A stretch of DNA of 64,000 nt from Acidimicrobiaceae bacterium (GTDB taxonomy: Bacteria > Actinomycetota > Acidimicrobiia > Acidimicrobiales > Ilumatobacteraceae): assembly GCA_020637235.1 (NCBI GenBank), contig JACJWG010000009.1:119393-183392 (forward strand). The letters are read 5' to 3'. Under the pieces are notes generated by a model that did not search any database, was not told the DNA's origin, and saw nothing but the letters and a program-made list of their open reading frames with translations. Of the stretch, positions 24,848 through 33,156 are shown piece by piece. A program made the position numbers and the translations under genes. How positions within the stretch are numbered: the first letter of the stretch is position 1; each line of letters opens with the position of its first letter.

Positions 24848-26278
24848 GTGAACGCCGTCACGCCGTCCGTCGTCGACGATCTGCGCACCGTGCTCGGCGC
24901 CGACCGGGTGCGCACCGGTTCGACCGAGCTCGGCCTCTACCGGCGCGATGCGTCGAACATCGAGGGCAGCGCCGGGGTGGTGTGCTTCCCGGAGACCACG
25001 CACGAGGTGCGCGAGGTGGTGCGCGTCGCGGGCCGCCACGGTGTGCCGTTCGTGGCGCGCGGCTCGGGCACCGGTCTCGCCGGTGGCGCGACGCCCATCG
25101 GTGGAGCGATCGTCGTGGTGCTCACGCGCATGAACCACGTGCTGTCGGTGGATCCGGTCAACCGGCTGGCGTGGGTGGAGCCCGGGGTGTTGAACCTCGA
25201 TCTGTCGCGCGCCGTCGCCCATCTCGGCCTGCACTTCGCACCCGACCCCAGCAGTCAGCAGAGCTGCTCGATCGGGGGCAACGTGGCGAACAACTCCGGC
25301 GGGCCGCACTGCCTGGCCGACGGGGTGACCTCGGCCCACGTGTTGGCGGTGGAGGTGGTGTTGCCCGACGGCGACGTGGTGGTGCTCGGCGGCGAGGGCG
25401 GCGAGGGCGACGGGCTCGACCTGCGCGGCGCGTTCGTCGGCAGCGAGGGCATGTGCGGCATCGCCACCCGCATCTGCGTGCGCCTCACCCAGAACCCGTC
25501 CGACGTGCGCACGATGCTGTTCGACTTCGACACCGTCGAAGACGGTGCGCGCACGGTGAGTGCGATCATCGCCGCCGGCATGGTGCCGGCCGCGCTGGAG
25601 ATGATGGACCGGCTGTGCGTGCAGGCCGTCGAGGCCTACATCCACGCCGGCCTGCCCACCGAGGCCGCGGCCGTGCTACTCGTCGAGGTGGCCGGACCCC
25701 CGCACGGTGTCGCCGACGACGAGCGGCGGATCGTCGAGATCGCGCGGACGCATCGATGCCGGACCGTGCGGGTCGCGCAGGACGAGGCCGAGCGTGCGTT
25801 GCTGTGGAAGGGGCGCAAGACCGCGTTCGGGGCGGTCGCCCGGATCAAGCCCAACTACTACCTGCACGACACCGTGGTGCCGCGTCGGGCCCTGCCGGCC
25901 GTGCTGGAGCAGGTCTACGAGATCGCCGACCGCCACGGGATCCTGGTGATGAACGTGTTCCACGCCGGCGACGGCAACCTGCACCCGCTGCTCGTGTTCG
26001 ACAAGCGCGAGCCGGGGATGATGGAGAAGGTGCACGCCGCCGGCGACGAGATCGTGCGGGTGTCGGTCGCCGCAGGTGGTGTGCTGAGCGGCGAGCACGG
26101 CATCGGCCTCGAGAAGCGCGATCTGATGCCGCTGATGTTCGGTCCCGCCGATCTCGCCGCGCAGGCAGCCCTGCGCTCGGCGTTCGACACGACCGGCCTC
26201 GCGAATCCGACGAAGGTGCTGCCGAGTCCGGCCGGGTGCGGCGACTCGCACCACCTGCCGGAGGGCGCGTGGATCTGA
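24848..26278 (+). CDS. glcD: GlcD-like FAD-linked oxidase (glycolate oxidase subunit)
   Basis: FAD-dependent 2-hydroxyacid dehydrogenase subunit of 476 residues. The N-terminal PCMH FAD-binding domain shows VARGSGTGLAGGATP and NVANNSGGPHCLADGVT. The C-terminal domain holds NVFHAGDGNLHPLLVFD and GVLSGEHGIGLEKRDLM, both typical of GlcD. The GTG start is 10 bases after the preceding stop. glcE overlaps its end. glycolate versus D-lactate cannot be told apart by eye. Confidence 0.9.
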   Translation: MNAVTPSVVDDLRTVLGADRVRTGSTELGLYRRDASNIEGSAGVVCFPETTHEVREVVRVAGRHGVPFVARGSGTGLAGGATPIGGAIVVVLTRMNHVLSVDPVNRLAWVEPGVLNLDLSRAVAHLGLHFAPDPSSQQSCSIGGNVANNSGGPHCLADGVTSAHVLAVEVVLPDGDVVVLGGEGGEGDGLDLRGAFVGSEGMCGIATRICVRLTQNPSDVRTMLFDFDTVEDGARTVSAIIAAGMVPAALEMMDRLCVQAVEAYIHAGLPTEAAAVLLVEVAGPPHGVADDERRIVEIARTHRCRTVRVAQDEAERALLWKGRKTAFGAVARIKPNYYLHDTVVPRRALPAVLEQVYEIADRHGILVMNVFHAGDGNLHPLLVFDKREPGMMEKVHAAGDEIVRVSVAAGGVLSGEHGIGLEKRDLMPLMFGPADLAAQAALRSAFDTTGLANPTKVLPSPAGCGDSHHLPEGAWI

Positions 26279-27180
26279 CCGGATTCGCCGCTGCGGTCGG
26301 CCCGGACGGGCCGGTGACGATCGCCGGGCTGTCGACGCGTGGCGGCGCGGTGGCCGGCGTCCGCTGTGTGTCGGCGCCGTCGGGGATCGAGTGGATCCAA
26401 GCCGACGAGATGACCGTGCGGTGCGGCGCTGGCACCCCGATCGACGAACTCGCCGCAGCGCTCGCCGAACACGGGCAGCGCACCGTGTTGCCCGACGGGG
26501 GCACGGTGGGCGGCGCGTTGGCCGTCGGTCGCAGCGGCATCCGCCGGCTCGGCGACGGCGCGATGCGCGACGCGCTGCTGCAGGCGGTGTACGTGGGCGC
26601 TGACGGCGCGATCGTCACCGCCGGTGGTCCGACGGTGAAGAACGTCAGCGGCTTCGACGTCTGCCGGTTGCTGGTGGGCTCGTGGGGCACGCTCGGCTTC
26701 CTCGGTGACGTGATCCTGCGCACCCGGCCGATCGCACCGCACTCGCAGTGGTTCGCCCGCGACACGTCGGCGCCGCTGGAGACGTTCGCCGCGGTCCACC
26801 GGCCGGTGTCGGTGCTGTGGGACGGCTCGCGGGTGCACGTGCTGCTCGAAGGGCATCGCCTCGACGTGGCCGACCAGGCAGCGCGTGCCGGCCTCCGCGA
26901 GAGCGCGGCGCCGCCGATGCCACCGTCGCCTCGCGCCCGGCACCTGTTCGCGCCGTCGGCCGTGGTGGGAGTGACCGCGTCGCTCGAACCGGGCACGTTC
27001 CTCGCCGAGCTCGGCCTGGGGGTGGTGCACGCGGCGCCCGACGCGCTGCCCGCTCGCGAACCCGATCCCGGGGTGGCGGCGATCGAGCATCGGATGAAGG
27101 CGCGCTTCGACCCGGCGGGCCGACTGAACCCGGGCGTCGCGCCGGGCGCCGGTGCCGCGAGCGCCGGTACCCACCCGTGA
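26269..27180 (+). CDS. glcE: GlcE-like FAD-binding subunit
   Basis: Second FAD-binding subunit of the glycolate oxidase complex, 303 residues from GTG 26269, overlapping glcD by 10 bases. PCMH features are AGTPIDELAAALAEHGQ, LPDGGTVGGALAVGRSG and TVKNVSGFDVCRLLVGSWG, the last close to the GlcE signature. It ends with KARFDPAGRLNPG, as GlcE proteins do. Earlier in-frame codons lie inside glcD in the wrong frame and are not used. Confidence 0.88.
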   Translation: MDLTGFAAAVGPDGPVTIAGLSTRGGAVAGVRCVSAPSGIEWIQADEMTVRCGAGTPIDELAAALAEHGQRTVLPDGGTVGGALAVGRSGIRRLGDGAMRDALLQAVYVGADGAIVTAGGPTVKNVSGFDVCRLLVGSWGTLGFLGDVILRTRPIAPHSQWFARDTSAPLETFAAVHRPVSVLWDGSRVHVLLEGHRLDVADQAARAGLRESAAPPMPPSPRARHLFAPSAVVGVTASLEPGTFLAELGLGVVHAAPDALPAREPDPGVAAIEHRMKARFDPAGRLNPGVAPGAGAASAGTHP

Positions 27181-28082
27181 CACCGGCCACGGCGCCGTTC
27201 GTCGCCGCGCCGGTGGGCGATCTGGCGATCGCCACCGCCGCGGCGAGTGCGGCCGCCGCCCACTGGCATCTGGCCCCGCCGCAGTTGGTGCGCCACGGCA
27301 TGAATGCGCTGTTCGCCGCAGGCGACGGCGTGGTGCTGCGCGCGTGCCGGCCGACCGTGGCGGCGGACGCGCTCGTGTGGCTGGGGGAGTGGCTGACGGC
27401 TCGCGGCGTGCGCGTGCCGCGAGCCGAGCGAGCGCAGGCGTTCGAGTGGCACGGCGTGTCGGTGGTGGCGCAGGCGCGAGAACACCCGGTGGGCACGATC
27501 GACTGGGAAGCCGTCGGGGCCATGGTGGCCGAGTTGCACGCCACGCCGCCGGCGGCGATCGCCGAGGTGTCGGCGCGGTTCCCGACGCCGCCGTGCTCGG
27601 CGTTCCCGTGGTGGCACTTCGATGCCGTGCTCGCCGACGTCGGCGGCGACCTCGACGCCGACGCCCGACGCGGCATCGAGCGGGCGGTGTCTCGGTGCGA
27701 CTGGGGCACCTGGTTGGCGAGCCCGGTGCTGTGCCACGGCGATGTGCACCCGGGCAACGTGATCCCCACCCTGGCCGGCCCGGTGCTGATCGATTGGGAC
27801 CTGCTCTGCCTGGGTCCGCCGGCGTGGGATCACGCAGCGCTGATGACGTGGACCGATCGATGGGGCGGCGAGCCGAACCTGTACGAGCGGTTCGCCGCTG
27901 GCTACGGCCGCTCGATGCGCGGCGACGAGGTGGCGGAGGCGATCGCCGAGCTCCGCCTCGTGGCGGCGACACTGATGCGCGTACGCGCCGGTCGGACCGA
28001 TCGGGCGGCCGCGGCCGAGGCCGAGCGGCGACTGCGCTACTGGCGCGGCGATCCGGATGCCCCCGTGTGGCGCGCCGCCTGA
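27177..28082 (+). CDS. APH-fold phosphotransferase of unknown substrate
   Basis: 301-residue kinase-like protein of the aminoglycoside phosphotransferase family. The catalytic loop is VLCHGDVHPGNVIP (HGD-x4-N) and the metal-binding motif is VLIDWDLLCLGPPAWDHA. The GTG start overlaps the glcE stop (GTGA), so it is co-translated with the glycolate genes. In this family context implies a small-metabolite kinase more than drug resistance, but the substrate is unknown. Confidence 0.8.
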   Translation: MTPATAPFVAAPVGDLAIATAAASAAAAHWHLAPPQLVRHGMNALFAAGDGVVLRACRPTVAADALVWLGEWLTARGVRVPRAERAQAFEWHGVSVVAQAREHPVGTIDWEAVGAMVAELHATPPAAIAEVSARFPTPPCSAFPWWHFDAVLADVGGDLDADARRGIERAVSRCDWGTWLASPVLCHGDVHPGNVIPTLAGPVLIDWDLLCLGPPAWDHAALMTWTDRWGGEPNLYERFAAGYGRSMRGDEVAEAIAELRLVAATLMRVRAGRTDRAAAAEAERRLRYWRGDPDAPVWRAA

Positions 28083-28088
28083 CGTCCC

Positions 28089-28137
28089 GGGTGCCACGAA
28101 TTCGCCTGAGCTGCGGCGGTGAGCCGTGCTCGGCACC
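28089..28137. terminator. Possible hairpin between the kinase and Nei genes
   Basis: The outer segments GGGTGCC and GGCACCC are complementary and separated by about 34 bases that contain a smaller CGGC/GCCG stem. It lies between convergent genes; weak evidence. Confidence 0.3.
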
Positions 28138-28143
28138 CAGGAA

Positions 28144-28944
28144 CTAGACGGGCTGGCAGGTGGGGCAGAAGTAGCACGGACGGCCGGCGAGCTCGACGGC
28201 CTGGATCGGTGTGCCGCACCGCAGGCAGCGGTCACGCTTGTACGCGTACGTCGCCTCGCCGCGACGGATGCGGCGTCCTCGCGGCAGGTCGAGTTCGCGG
28301 CGGTCGACGGTGACGATCCGGTTGTCCTTCACGCCCTGGCGCAGCATCGCCACCACGGTGGACCACAGTGCCTCGCCCTCTGCCTGGTCGAGCTCGCGGC
28401 CCGGGCGCGACGGGTGGATGCCGTTCACGAACAGCGCTTCGGCCCGGTACACGTTGCCCACACCGCACATCACCGACTGGTCCAGCAGCAGCGATCCGAT
28501 CGGTTGTCTGCTGCGTCGTATCCGTTCGATCGCGACCTGCGGCTTCGCATCGCGGCGGAGCGGGTCGGGCCCGAGTCGGGCGACGATCGAGGCCCGGTCG
28601 TGCTCGTCGCCGATGGTGCAGGCCGTCGGCCCGGCGAGGTCGATGCTCACCTCGGCGGTCGACAACCGCATCCGCACGGCACCGACGGGCGCCGGCTCCG
28701 CGCCGTCGTCGTGACGGCGCACCCGGAACTTCCCGAACAGGCCGAGGTGCACGTGGCCGACGAACCCGTTCGACCAGGAGTAGAAGAGGTGCTTGCCGTA
28801 GGCCTCGAGCCGCTCGAGCCGCTGCCCGTCGACGAGCACGGCGTCGGTGAAGCGTCCCTGCGGCGACGACACCCGCAGGTGTTGTCCGACGAGCAGCCGC
28901 CCGTGGTCCTTGGCGATGCGGTGGAGGGTGTGGCCTTCGGGCAC
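28144..28944 (-). CDS. nei: Fpg/Nei-family DNA glycosylase, endonuclease VIII-like
   Basis: Base-excision repair enzyme that removes oxidised bases and nicks the strand. The 266 residues begin MPEGHTLHRIAKDHG: after Met removal Pro is the catalytic amine and Glu the general acid. The helix-two-turn-helix region includes DQSVMCGVGNVYRAEALF, and a C-terminal zinc finger reads RCLRCGTPIQ ... CYFCPTC. PEGHT favours the Nei2-like actinobacterial branch over Fpg (PELPE). The GTG start sits 6 bases after a TACCCT box. Confidence 0.9.
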   Translation of the reverse strand: MPEGHTLHRIAKDHGRLLVGQHLRVSSPQGRFTDAVLVDGQRLERLEAYGKHLFYSWSNGFVGHVHLGLFGKFRVRRHDDGAEPAPVGAVRMRLSTAEVSIDLAGPTACTIGDEHDRASIVARLGPDPLRRDAKPQVAIERIRRSRQPIGSLLLDQSVMCGVGNVYRAEALFVNGIHPSRPGRELDQAEGEALWSTVVAMLRQGVKDNRIVTVDRRELDLPRGRRIRRGEATYAYKRDRCLRCGTPIQAVELAGRPCYFCPTCQPV

Positions 28945-28950
28945 GGCGGC

Positions 28951-28956
28951 AGGGTA
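28951..28956 (-). promoter_or_regulatory. Leaderless -10 box for nei
   Basis: Minus-strand TACCCT ends 6 bases before GTG 28944. Confidence 0.6.
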
Positions 28957-28972
28957 GGGCAGTGTCGGGACA

Positions 28973-29004
28973 CCGGCGTGATCCGCGGGCAGAGGTCACG
29001 CCGG
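28973..29004 (-). terminator. Inverted repeat after the TPR-methyltransferase gene
   Basis: CCGGCGTGA and TCACGCCGG form a 9-base perfect stem with a 14-base loop, 7 bases beyond the methyltransferase stop on the minus strand. Probable terminator. Confidence 0.5.
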
Positions 29005-29011
29005 TCGCGGG

Positions 29012-30199
29012 TCACGTGCGTGCCGTCACCACCAGGCCGTGCACGGGGTCGTGCCCTTCGTGCCGGAGGATCTCGTGCGTCGCCCGACACTCGGCGAACC
29101 CGGCAGCCGCCAACTCGTCCAGCACGTACGACTCGTCGTGGACGAACCGACCGGAACGACCGAGCCGGAAGCCGACGTCGGCGGTCGCAGCCGTGTCGTC
29201 GCGTTCGAGCGTGAAGACGAACACGCCCGGTCGTGACCGGGTCATCGCCGCCCGAGCGGCGGCGAACACGGGGACGAGATCCCCCAGGTAGATGAGCGTG
29301 TCGGCGGACAGCAGCGCGTCGAACGACGAGGTGTGTCCGGCGAGGAAGTCGACCAGGTCGGCCTGCACGAGTCGGTCGTAGCCCCGTGTGCCCGCACGCT
29401 CGAGCATCCGCGACGACAGGTCGACGCCGACCAACCATCCGACGACCGGCCGCACCAGCGTCCCGAGCGCACCAGTGCCGCAACCGAGGTCGCACGCCGT
29501 GGCGGCGACGCCGCCGTCGAGCGCCCGTGCGAGCGAGGCGGCCACCACGGACGGTGCCCGGTACCCCAGCTCGGTGAGGTGGTCGTCGAAAGCGTCGGCG
29601 TAGTCGTCGAAGAGCCGGGTCACGTAGGAAGCCGACGCCCGTTCGAGGCTGCGGCCGCTGCGGGCCGCGGCCAGATGGGCGGCGATGGGGTCGCCCGGAT
29701 CGGCGGCGGCCCAGCCGACCATCGCGTCGCGCTCGCCGTCCACGTCGCCGGCACGTCGGCACGCCGTCGCGAGTTGTTGCCATCGCCGAGGCGACGGCTC
29801 GATCGCCACGAGCCGGCGCCGGATGGAGGCGACGGTCACGCGATCGTCCAGCCGCTGGGCCAGCGCGGCGACGTCCTCGAGCAGCGACACCTCGCGGGGG
29901 TGTGCGTCGGTGGCGTCGACGAGCGCGGTGAGCGCTTCGGTGTGGCGACCCGAGCGGTGCAGCGCCAGTGCGAGGTGGCGCCGGAGCTGCACCGATCGGG
30001 GGGCGACGGCCACGAGCCCGCGCAGGATCGTGAGGCCCTCGTCGATCGCGCCGCCGTGGAGCAGCCGGCGAGCCTGCTCGTGGCGTTCGGCGATCGATGC
30101 GCCCGCCGCGATGTGCCCGCTCTCGTGCCCGCTCTCGTGCCCGCTCTCGTGCCCGCTCTCGTGCACGAGACGAGCGTCAGCCGTCGAGGAGGTCGCCAT
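29012..30199 (-). CDS. TPR-SAM methyltransferase with His-rich N-terminal repeat
   Basis: 395 residues. Residues ~11-28 are four GHES-type repeats rich in His. Residues ~35-190 are helical and TPR-like (ALHRSGRHTEALTALVDATDAHP). Residues ~215-395 are a class I methyltransferase: motif I ACDLGCGTGALGTLV, then GVDLSSRMLERA and DALLSADTLIYLGDL. The order matches methyltransferases annotated as TPR-containing trans-aconitate-like enzymes. Its start overlaps by 23 bases the stop of a tandem-repeat protein gene, so the two are probably co-translated. Substrate unknown. Confidence 0.8.
   Translation of the reverse strand: MATSSTADARLVHESGHESGHESGHESGHIAAGASIAERHEQARRLLHGGAIDEGLTILRGLVAVAPRSVQLRRHLALALHRSGRHTEALTALVDATDAHPREVSLLEDVAALAQRLDDRVTVASIRRRLVAIEPSPRRWQQLATACRRAGDVDGERDAMVGWAAADPGDPIAAHLAAARSGRSLERASASYVTRLFDDYADAFDDHLTELGYRAPSVVAASLARALDGGVAATACDLGCGTGALGTLVRPVVGWLVGVDLSSRMLERAGTRGYDRLVQADLVDFLAGHTSSFDALLSADTLIYLGDLVPVFAAARAAMTRSRPGVFVFTLERDDTAATADVGFRLGRSGRFVHDESYVLDELAAAGFAECRATHEILRHEGHDPVHGLVVTART
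30114..30161 (-). repeat. 12-base tandem repeat coding a His-rich N-terminus
   Basis: Four perfect units of TGCCCGCTCTCG (plus-strand reading) encode Glu-Ser-Gly-His repeats near the methyltransferase N-terminus. Unit length keeps the frame. Confidence 0.9.
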
Positions 30200-30701
30200 C
30201 GCCGAGATCGGCCGAGTCGGCCCCGACGAGGTCGGTGTCGTCGCTCACGAACGAGGTCTCGAGGGTCGGGTCGTCGAGTTGGAGTTCGGGGATCTCGACC
30301 ATCGCCACCTCGGCTGCGGCCACCCCGAACTCCTGCGCCTCCGGGTGGGCGTCCACGCTGCGGTCGATCTTGAAGGTGTCGTCGCCGTCGTGCTTCCAGG
30401 GGCCGTCGCGGTCGGTGCCGTCGGCCTTCAGGGTCCACTTGATCTCCTCGTACTCGGAGGCGTCGGGTGTGGCTTCGGTGATGCGGTCGATCTTCCAGGC
30501 GTCGTCGCCGTCGTGCTTCCAGGGGCCGTCGCGGTCGCTGCCGTCGTCTGTGAGGGTGACCTTGATCTCTTCGAACTCGTAGCCGTCGGGACGATCGGCG
30601 CCGTCGAACTTGTCGATCCAGTGCTCGGCTCCATCGGGCTTGCGGACGGCGGTGATGTCGTCGCTGTCGGGGCGGGGGCGGGGGCGGGGTGGGGTGCTCA
30701 T
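30177..30701 (-). CDS. Acidic protein with 41-residue tandem repeats, novel
   Basis: Unrecognised 174-residue protein. ATG 30701 has a GAGGAG site 6 bases upstream. After a Pro/Arg-rich start, residues 27-67 and 68-108 are two 41-residue repeats, each ending DGSDRDGPWKHDGDD or the near-identical DGTDRDGPWKHDGDD; a partial third repeat (109-125) begins TFKIDR. Each unit also holds an EYEEIK or EFEEIK segment and aromatic residues at its start. The tail is acidic. There is no signal peptide or membrane helix. The gene overlaps the methyltransferase start by 23 bases, so the protein may be its substrate or partner; that is inference. Confidence 0.7.
   Translation of the reverse strand: MSTPPRPRPRPDSDDITAVRKPDGAEHWIDKFDGADRPDGYEFEEIKVTLTDDGSDRDGPWKHDGDDAWKIDRITEATPDASEYEEIKWTLKADGTDRDGPWKHDGDDTFKIDRSVDAHPEAQEFGVAAAEVAMVEIPELQLDDPTLETSFVSDDTDLVGADSADLGDGDLLDG
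30378..30623 (-). repeat. 123-base tandem duplication
   Basis: Two adjacent 123-base units encode the 41-residue repeats. At least 36 bases at the end of each unit, coding for the GPWKHDGDD part, are identical between copies, suggesting fairly recent duplication or selection. Confidence 0.8.
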
Positions 30702-30871
30702 GGTGTGCTCCTCGGGATCTCGTCGACGTCGCCGTCGTGGAATCCGGCTCGTCGTCGATCCGGTGGCGACATCGTCGGCCCTCGGGACGTCCGCGCACAT
30801 CGGGAATCCACCTGAGCGGTCCCCACCGACCGCCCGAGACACCCGTACGTCCGCACCCGTGGCCGAGCCGA

Positions 30872-30877
30872 TAGGTT
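30872..30877 (+). promoter_or_regulatory. Leaderless -10 box for glcF
   Basis: TAGGTT ends 8 bases before GTG 30886, in the 184-base divergent gap. Confidence 0.55.
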
Positions 30878-30885
30878 GCGCCCGA

Positions 30886-32055
30886 GTGGACCTCCGCATC
30901 GATCCCGACGAGCTCGCCACGTGCGTCAGCTGTGGCCTGTGCCTGCCACACTGCCCCACCTTCCGGGTGACGGGTGAGGAGGCACTGTCGCCTCGGGGCC
31001 GGATCGCAGCGATGCGAGCGGTGCAGTCGGAGGGCGCTCCGGTCGACGACGCGTTCGTGCAGTTCATGAGCACCTGCGTGCAGTGCCGCGGGTGCGAGCC
31101 GGCGTGTCCGAGCGGCGTGCCGTACGGCCACCTGATCGAGGCCACCCGCACCACCCTGGCGGACCAGCGGCGGATCACACCCCGCTGGCAACGTGTCGGC
31201 ATGAAGGCGCTGTCGCATCACCGACTGCTGCTCGCCGGCTCCACGGCCCTGGCCGTCGCCCAGCGGCTCCGCCTCGTCCCCGAGCGTGCCGGTCTGGCCC
31301 GCTTGCCGCTGCGCCGTCCACCGGCACTGCAGCCCACGGGCGACGACGTCTGGCTGTTCACAGGATGCGTGATGGACGCCTGGCTGCGCGACGTGCACGT
31401 GGCGACGGCCGAGGTGCTGCGCGCCGTGGGCGCCACGTACGCCCTGCCGGGGCCGGGCGGTGCGTGCTGCGGTGCGCTGCACGTGCACGCCGGTCTCGAC
31501 GACGAGACCCGCCGCCTGGCCCGAGCCGTCATCGCCTCGATGCCCGGCGACGCACCGGTCGTGGTCAACTCGGCCGGGTGCGGCGCAGCGCTGAAGGACT
31601 ACGGCCACCTGCTCGGCACGCCGGAGGCCGAGGCGTTCGCCGCGCGTGTGCTCGACGTGCACGAGTTCGTCGCCGATCGCATCGATCGGCTCGACCACCT
31701 GCTGCCAGCCCGGCGTCCCGGCACGGTGATCGTGCAGGACCCGTGCCATCTCCGCCACGTGCAGCGGGTGCACCCGGCCGTGCGCACCGTGCTGTCGCGG
31801 GTGGCCGATGTGGTCGAACTCGACGACGACGGGCTGTGCTGCGGCGCCGGTGGCGCCTATTCGGCGCTCGAGCCCGAGCTCGCCGCACAGATCCGTGACC
31901 GGAAACTCGCATCGATCGAGCGGGCTGCCCGAGGTGTGCGCCACGTGATCGCGAGTGCCAACCCGGGGTGCGCGATGCATCTGGCCGCCACGGGACTCGA
32001 CGTGCGTCACCCGATGGTCCTCGTCGCCGACGCGGTACGAGGGGAGCGGCGATGA
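30886..32055 (+). CDS. glcF: GlcF-like iron-sulfur subunit
   Basis: Electron-transfer subunit of glycolate-oxidase-type complexes. 389 residues from GTG 30886. Two [4Fe-4S] motifs are CVSCGLCLPHCP and CVQCRGCEPACPSG. Two CCG-type cysteine-rich domains follow: GGACCGALHVH ... NSAGCGAALKDYG and LCCGAGGAYS ... NPGCAMH. The TAGGTT box sets the start. glcD and glcE lie 4 kb upstream, split off by repair and methyltransferase genes. Confidence 0.88.
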   Translation: MDLRIDPDELATCVSCGLCLPHCPTFRVTGEEALSPRGRIAAMRAVQSEGAPVDDAFVQFMSTCVQCRGCEPACPSGVPYGHLIEATRTTLADQRRITPRWQRVGMKALSHHRLLLAGSTALAVAQRLRLVPERAGLARLPLRRPPALQPTGDDVWLFTGCVMDAWLRDVHVATAEVLRAVGATYALPGPGGACCGALHVHAGLDDETRRLARAVIASMPGDAPVVVNSAGCGAALKDYGHLLGTPEAEAFAARVLDVHEFVADRIDRLDHLLPARRPGTVIVQDPCHLRHVQRVHPAVRTVLSRVADVVELDDDGLCCGAGGAYSALEPELAAQIRDRKLASIERAARGVRHVIASANPGCAMHLAATGLDVRHPMVLVADAVRGERR

Positions 32056-32261
32056 CCGCCTACGACGATCTCGCCGACCGCCTCGAGGCGGTCGTCGCCG
32101 ACCTCGACGAGCGGTCGTTCGATCTGCTCCGCGAGGCCGTGCGCGAGGGCCGCGGCCGACCGGCCGACGACAAGCGGCTGATGCAGGCCCGCCGAGCGAT
32201 CGACAAGGCGATCCACCTGTTGCGCGACGACCGCGGGTCGTCGGCTCGCGACGACGACTGA
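32052..32261 (+). CDS. Small charged hypothetical protein
   Basis: 69 residues, starting at an ATG that overlaps the glcF stop (ATGA). It is rich in Asp, Arg and Ala and probably all helical (DLADRLEAVVADLDERSFDL region), with no membrane segment. Related short proteins follow glcF in similar genomes, as far as I recall. Function unknown. Confidence 0.6.
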   Translation: MTAYDDLADRLEAVVADLDERSFDLLREAVREGRGRPADDKRLMQARRAIDKAIHLLRDDRGSSARDDD

Positions 32262-32307
32262 GCGAGGCCGACGTCCACCGCGCGAGGCCGCCGACCCGCC
32301 GGTCCGG

Positions 32308-33144
32308 TCAGATCAGCTCGACGGTGTCGCCGGCGTGCACCGTGCCGGGCGTCGCCACCGTCGCGTACACCCCGACGTTCTGATCGAGCTCGCGCACGAT
32401 GTGGCGCAACACGCCGCGGTCGGCGGGCACGTCGGGGGTCACTTCGCGGGTCACCATCACACAGCGCGGGCAGGCCGAGGGCACGTCGAGCACGACGTCG
32501 CCGATGCGCAGTTGCCGTCCCACCCAGTCGAACTCCGGGTGGCCCTGCGCGTCGCCGGTGTCGACGACGAGGTTGGGCCGGAAGCGGCGCACGTCGATCG
32601 TGCTCTCGGGCAATGCCTCGGCGAGCGAACGCAGCGCCGAGGTGGTCATCAGCATGATCGGGAAGGCGTCGAGGTAGGTGCCGGGCGGCGACTCGTACTC
32701 CATGATCACCGGAGGGAAGATCGAGAAGTCGGGGAACGGCTCGCCGTCCTCACGGCCGAAGATCTGGCGCAGCTCGGCGACCGGATCGTCGTGGTCGGGA
32801 CGCCCGCGTCGGTAGTGGTCGAGCTGATCCGCGGGCTGCAACGGCCACAGCGTGACCGGATGGCCGAGCGCGGCCGTCAGGTGCTCGTTCGCCTCGGGAT
32901 CGGCAGACCGGATCACCTCGCCAGTGGGCGCCACGATCTCGACATCGCCGCCGTCGCCGACGTAGCGCGCCCCGAAGCGCATCAGCTCGCCGATCTTCTT
33001 CGCCCCACGGATGCCGCCGCGCTCTTCGTCCCGAACGGCCCAGCCGCGATCGCGCACCATGCCGTGGGCGGCGAGCTCGGCCGACGCCACCTCCACGCCC
33101 ACCATCGACTTCACCGGGTACTGCCACAGTTGTGCGACCTGCAT
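32308..33144 (-). CDS. MOSC-domain protein
   Basis: 278 residues with an N-terminal MOSC beta-barrel (VAQLWQYPVKSMVGVEV and RGWAVRDE) and a C-terminal MOSC domain: RFRPNLVVDTGD, then PSACPRCVMVTREVTPD with the conserved Cys, and LDQNVGVYATV. MOSC proteins handle molybdenum cofactor or transfer sulfur in molybdoenzymes such as amidoxime-reducing components. No partner is visible. A CAGGAT box lies 6 bases before ATG 33144. Confidence 0.85.
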   Translation of the reverse strand: MQVAQLWQYPVKSMVGVEVASAELAAHGMVRDRGWAVRDEERGGIRGAKKIGELMRFGARYVGDGGDVEIVAPTGEVIRSADPEANEHLTAALGHPVTLWPLQPADQLDHYRRGRPDHDDPVAELRQIFGREDGEPFPDFSIFPPVIMEYESPPGTYLDAFPIMLMTTSALRSLAEALPESTIDVRRFRPNLVVDTGDAQGHPEFDWVGRQLRIGDVVLDVPSACPRCVMVTREVTPDVPADRGVLRHIVRELDQNVGVYATVATPGTVHAGDTVELI

Positions 33145-33156
33145 GGGACGATCCTG

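Noticed and set aside
27177..28082. Aminoglycoside resistance gene
   Set aside because: Only the general APH fold is visible; co-translation with glcE and no mobile context argue for metabolic function.
30114..30161. CRISPR-like or regulatory array
   Set aside because: Units are 12 bases, uninterrupted and in frame within a gene.
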